A DNA stretch of 64,000 nt from Tumebacillus sp. BK434 (GTDB lineage: Bacteria > Bacillota > Bacilli > Tumebacillales > Tumebacillaceae): assembly GCF_004340785.1 (NCBI RefSeq), contig NZ_SLXS01000003.1:343689-407688 (forward strand), read 5' to 3'. A program made the position numbers and the translations under genes. The notes under the pieces were generated by a model, which saw nothing but the letters and a program-made list of their open reading frames with translations, was not told where the DNA came from and ran no database searches. This document shows, piece by piece, positions 62,026-64,000 of the stretch. The stretch's first letter is position 1, and each line of letters begins with the position of its first letter.

Positions 62026-62169
62026 GTGGTCGATCTGAAGATACTGATGGGTTCTTACCTCATGTTCGTCCTTATACGGCTAATTTTTCAACGTGGACCT
62101 ATTGATGTACAAGCCTTGTGTAACAAACCCACCCACCCTATTTTACTAGAGCAGATGGGTTTGACCTAG
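62026..62169 (+). CDS. Doubtful 47-residue hydrophobic ORF
   Basis: GTG 62026 has AAGGAG 9 bases before it, and the frame encodes a basic-flanked hydrophobic stretch (LKILMGSYLMFVLIRLIF) then QRGPIDVQALCNKP. Its last codons overlap the end of the pro-peptide gene on the other strand by four bases. No family recognised, and it could be chance in this AT-rich gap. The rest of 61924-62165 shows no other gene; AAACCCA (62136) and TGGGTTT (62157) could form a weak terminator for the peptide gene. Confidence 0.3.
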   Translation: MVDLKILMGSYLMFVLIRLIFQRGPIDVQALCNKPTHPILLEQMGLT

Positions 62170-62297
62170 AATGAAGTATTCGAGGAAGACATGGGTCCAA
62201 TATCACGGTCACCAGCCAAGGCAGCGGACTGCGCCAGGAACGATCCTGCAGAAATCAGTAAAGCGACTGCAACAACAAATCCGATTAGTCGTTTCAT
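62166..62297 (-). CDS. Secreted pro-peptide, candidate quorum-sensing pheromone
   Basis: A 43-residue precursor: MKRLIGFVVAVALLISAG opens a classical signal peptide, with a likely signal peptidase site after AALA (residue 28). The remaining 15 residues are GDRDIGPMSSSNTSF. AAGGAGGGG precedes ATG. The start codon overlaps the stop of the HTH-TPR regulator by four bases (ATGA), the arrangement of regulator-pheromone pairs of the RNPP and Rap-Phr kind. The active form is probably a short C-terminal fragment re-imported by an oligopeptide permease; which residues is unknown. Confidence 0.75.
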   Translation of the reverse strand: MKRLIGFVVAVALLISAGSFLAQSAALAGDRDIGPMSSSNTSF

Positions 62298-63616
62298 AAT
62301 ATCCCCTCCTTCCCGTCACTAAGTACTCGCAGAAGATACACACACCTCTTCTGAAGATCATACGCCTTACCTGTGTCCGCTAATGCTTCATATGCTTCGG
62401 CAGCAATTTGCAAGGAATCAACTTGGTCAACCAATAAGCCAATTGTATCAAAAACTGACGCCGATTTTAAAGCGTAGTCAACGCACTTTTTAAAATCTTG
62501 AAGCTTTAAATGATAACGGGCACACGCCTGAAAACATTCCGCACCCTCGTCAGTGCCATGAAGATTGTGAGTAATCACAAACTCCTCCGCCTGTTGTAGC
62601 TCTCTTTCTGCCATCTCATAGTTCTCCAGATCAAGCTGAATGGCGGACTTTTTGGTAAGCACACGAACCAGATCCGAAATGCTGCCTTGCTCTTTAAAAG
62701 CTACCGCACATTTTTCTAATTGACTCAACGCCCGTTGGGGATCTTCCAATGCAGTCACGGTAGAAGCCATGGTGTGCTGAATGATGTGATATTGGTGCAT
62801 TAAGTTGAGTGCAAAAAAGATATTCATAGCGGTTGAGAACGAATCAACCGCACCGGCGTAATCTTTCAAGTTTTTATAGGAGATTCCTTGCGCATACACG
62901 GTCATCGCCAGCTTATTCATATCCCCAATGCCTTGAAAATACTTATAAGTCCTTTCCAAGAAAAACAACGACTCTTGGGAATGACCTATTTTCCTCAAGG
63001 TGATCCCAACGTTGTACGAAATCTTTGCAGCTAGCAGATCAAACAATGTGAACCGGCTCGTATAGTCATACGCCTTACGGTAGTTGTAGTTGGCATGCGT
63101 ATAATTCTGCAAGCCGTAATACACATTCCCAATTGTATAACGGATCAGCGCCAACATCCGCGCATCGTCATAATTGACCGCTTCCAACTCATCCGAAAGG
63201 GGGATGAGCAATCCCAGTGTTTCTTCATACCGCTTTTGCTGATACCAGCATTCTCCAAGCTCCACGGTAAGTTCAATCGACTCTGCTTGTGATAAATCAT
63301 TTCTGGCTCTCAGTTGGTGCAAGAGCGGCTCAGCTTGATTAGGCTCCTTGATTTCAAGATACACCTTGACCAGTTTATGCTGGCATGCCATCGCCATCTG
63401 ACCAACATCATCTTCTACTAACTCGTGCAATGGAATTTGTAATTTACGGGCAATATGCCGCAATAATTCTACAGAAGCTGTATTCCTGTTGCGTTCGAGT
63501 TGACTAATCATCGATATTGTCACAAAACCGTCAGCGAGCTCACTTTGTGACATGCCCTTCTCCAGCCTAAGTCTCTTTATCTTTTCGCCAATTGTTTCGA
63601 CCGTAATGAGTTCCAC
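62294..63616 (-). CDS. RNPP-like HTH-TPR transcriptional regulator
   Basis: A 440-residue protein. Residues 7-62 are an XRE-type HTH (IGEKIKRLRLEKGMSQSELA, then SMISQLERNRNTAS). The rest is a series of helical hairpins readable as TPR repeats (ALIRYTIGNVYYGLQNYTHA, AKISYNVGITLRKIGHSQES, AMTVYAQGISYKNLKDYAGA). This is the plan of PlcR, NprR and PrgX, which bind a short peptide in the TPR groove. GTG 63616 follows AAAGGGGGG; a minus-strand TATAAT lies at 63652-63647. Translationally coupled to the pro-peptide. Confidence 0.85.
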   Translation of the reverse strand: MELITVETIGEKIKRLRLEKGMSQSELADGFVTISMISQLERNRNTASVELLRHIARKLQIPLHELVEDDVGQMAMACQHKLVKVYLEIKEPNQAEPLLHQLRARNDLSQAESIELTVELGECWYQQKRYEETLGLLIPLSDELEAVNYDDARMLALIRYTIGNVYYGLQNYTHANYNYRKAYDYTSRFTLFDLLAAKISYNVGITLRKIGHSQESLFFLERTYKYFQGIGDMNKLAMTVYAQGISYKNLKDYAGAVDSFSTAMNIFFALNLMHQYHIIQHTMASTVTALEDPQRALSQLEKCAVAFKEQGSISDLVRVLTKKSAIQLDLENYEMAERELQQAEEFVITHNLHGTDEGAECFQACARYHLKLQDFKKCVDYALKSASVFDTIGLLVDQVDSLQIAAEAYEALADTGKAYDLQKRCVYLLRVLSDGKEGIL

Positions 63617-63646
63617 GAAACGCCCCCCTTTATCAGTCACTAAAGT

Positions 63647-63652
63647 AATTAT
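63647..63652 (-). promoter_or_regulatory. -10 box of the HTH-TPR regulator
   Basis: A perfect TATAAT on the minus strand, about 30 bases before the GTG start. No good -35 at 16-18 bp, which suggests activator dependence. Confidence 0.5.
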
Positions 63653-63725
63653 ATCCCAATCACAATAAAAAGGACAGTTGAATTACAATGTTTTCTCCAA
63701 ATGAATAACATCTGTTAATAAGCAC

Positions 63726-63756
63726 AAAAAGGTACCGATATATCGGCACCTCTTTT
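63726..63756 (-). terminator. Terminator of the last gene
   Basis: AGGTGCCGATA pairs with TATCGGTACCT (one mismatch), with five T following on the minus strand. Confidence 0.75.
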
Positions 63757-63757
63757 A

Positions 63758-64000
63758 CTATCGGGAGTAAACTGTGTATCCACGACTTGAAGACTTTATC
63801 CGATAAGGAAGAAACACGATTCTCATCACTCGGTCGCGACCTAGCGTATTCTTAACGTCGCTATACGAGTTGATGCTTTCAAATGTTGCTGTAGCTCCCA
63901 TATCATCTAAGTATTGCACCATGACTACGGAACTGGTTGTGCTTCGTTCGCCTAAAACTACACTGAACGTATGCCGAAGCTCATCTTGCATTTCTTGTTC
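63758..64000 (-). CDS. Partial hypothetical protein
   Basis: At least 77 residues, ending RGYTVYSR; the frame stays open to the window edge, so the start may lie outside. An internal ATG at 63991 is possible. The stretch VVMVQYLDDMGATATFESIN looks like a small alpha/beta protein. Not recognised. Confidence 0.45.
   Translation of the reverse strand, partial: EQEMQDELRHTFSVVLGERSTTSSVVMVQYLDDMGATATFESINSYSDVKNTLGRDRVMRIVFLPYRIKSSSRGYTVYSR

Overview
The window looks like chromosome from a GC-rich, spore-forming, aerobic Gram-positive of the Bacillales. A Tumebacillus-like member of the Alicyclobacillaceae is my best guess, inferred from content and not from a search. The pointers are a GerPF-type spore germination protein, a YlbF-family developmental protein, coproheme decarboxylase of the Gram-positive haem route, a caa3 oxidase, many TTG/GTG starts behind strong AAGGAGG-type ribosome sites, and codons rich in G/C at the third position. 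High GC leaves long open frames antisense to real genes; these are left out. I saw no rRNA, tRNA, CRISPR array, insertion sequence or phage module.

Layout. 1-2440: ferrous iron uptake (feoA end, then feoB split into two genes). 2452-9410: single genes (YlbF family, aldo/keto reductase, DUF4397 protein, cardiolipin synthase, two tandem membrane proteins). 9554-13062: a heterodimeric ABC exporter. 13237-17833: a caa3 cytochrome oxidase operon ctaC-ctaD-ctaB-ctaE ending in a 31-codon membrane peptide. 18200-22737: rRNA methyltransferase, aromatic amino acid hydroxylase and coproheme decarboxylase. 22919-26224: a patch with a gerPF-like gene, a broken copy of the chdC 3' end, and an AT-rich island (MocR regulator, PaiB-like protein, B3/4 protein). 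26300-32347: a molybdenum hydroxylase operon with its maturation genes, preceded by two small membrane-type proteins. 32459-42275: peptidase, DUF2935, DUF4855, sirtuin, acetyltransferases, AraC regulator, PAP2 phosphatase and aminotransferase. 42348-45985: an ABC transporter operon with its own TetR regulator and two tandem palindromic operators at the promoter.

46038-61872 is the centrepiece: a staphyloferrin B-type (NIS) siderophore locus. Two divergent operons share a 200-bp control region holding four Fur boxes. The right arm is sbnA-sbnB-sbnC-sbnF-sbnG-sbnH-sbnI. The left arm encodes a fourth-type NIS synthetase (SbnE position), an MFS exporter (SbnD), a second SbnF and a second SbnH. 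A FhuF-type ferric-siderophore reductase with its own Fur box lies beyond the left arm. SbnI and SbnA would make the serine-derived precursor, SbnB would release 2,3-diaminopropionate and 2-oxoglutarate, SbnG would supply citrate, and the NIS enzymes with SbnH would assemble the product. The duplicated F/H pair suggests a product or regulation that differs from the S. aureus system.

62166-63616 holds what looks like a complete RNPP-type peptide quorum-sensing cassette: an HTH-TPR regulator whose stop codon overlaps the start of a 43-residue secreted pro-peptide. The window ends in a partial unknown gene.
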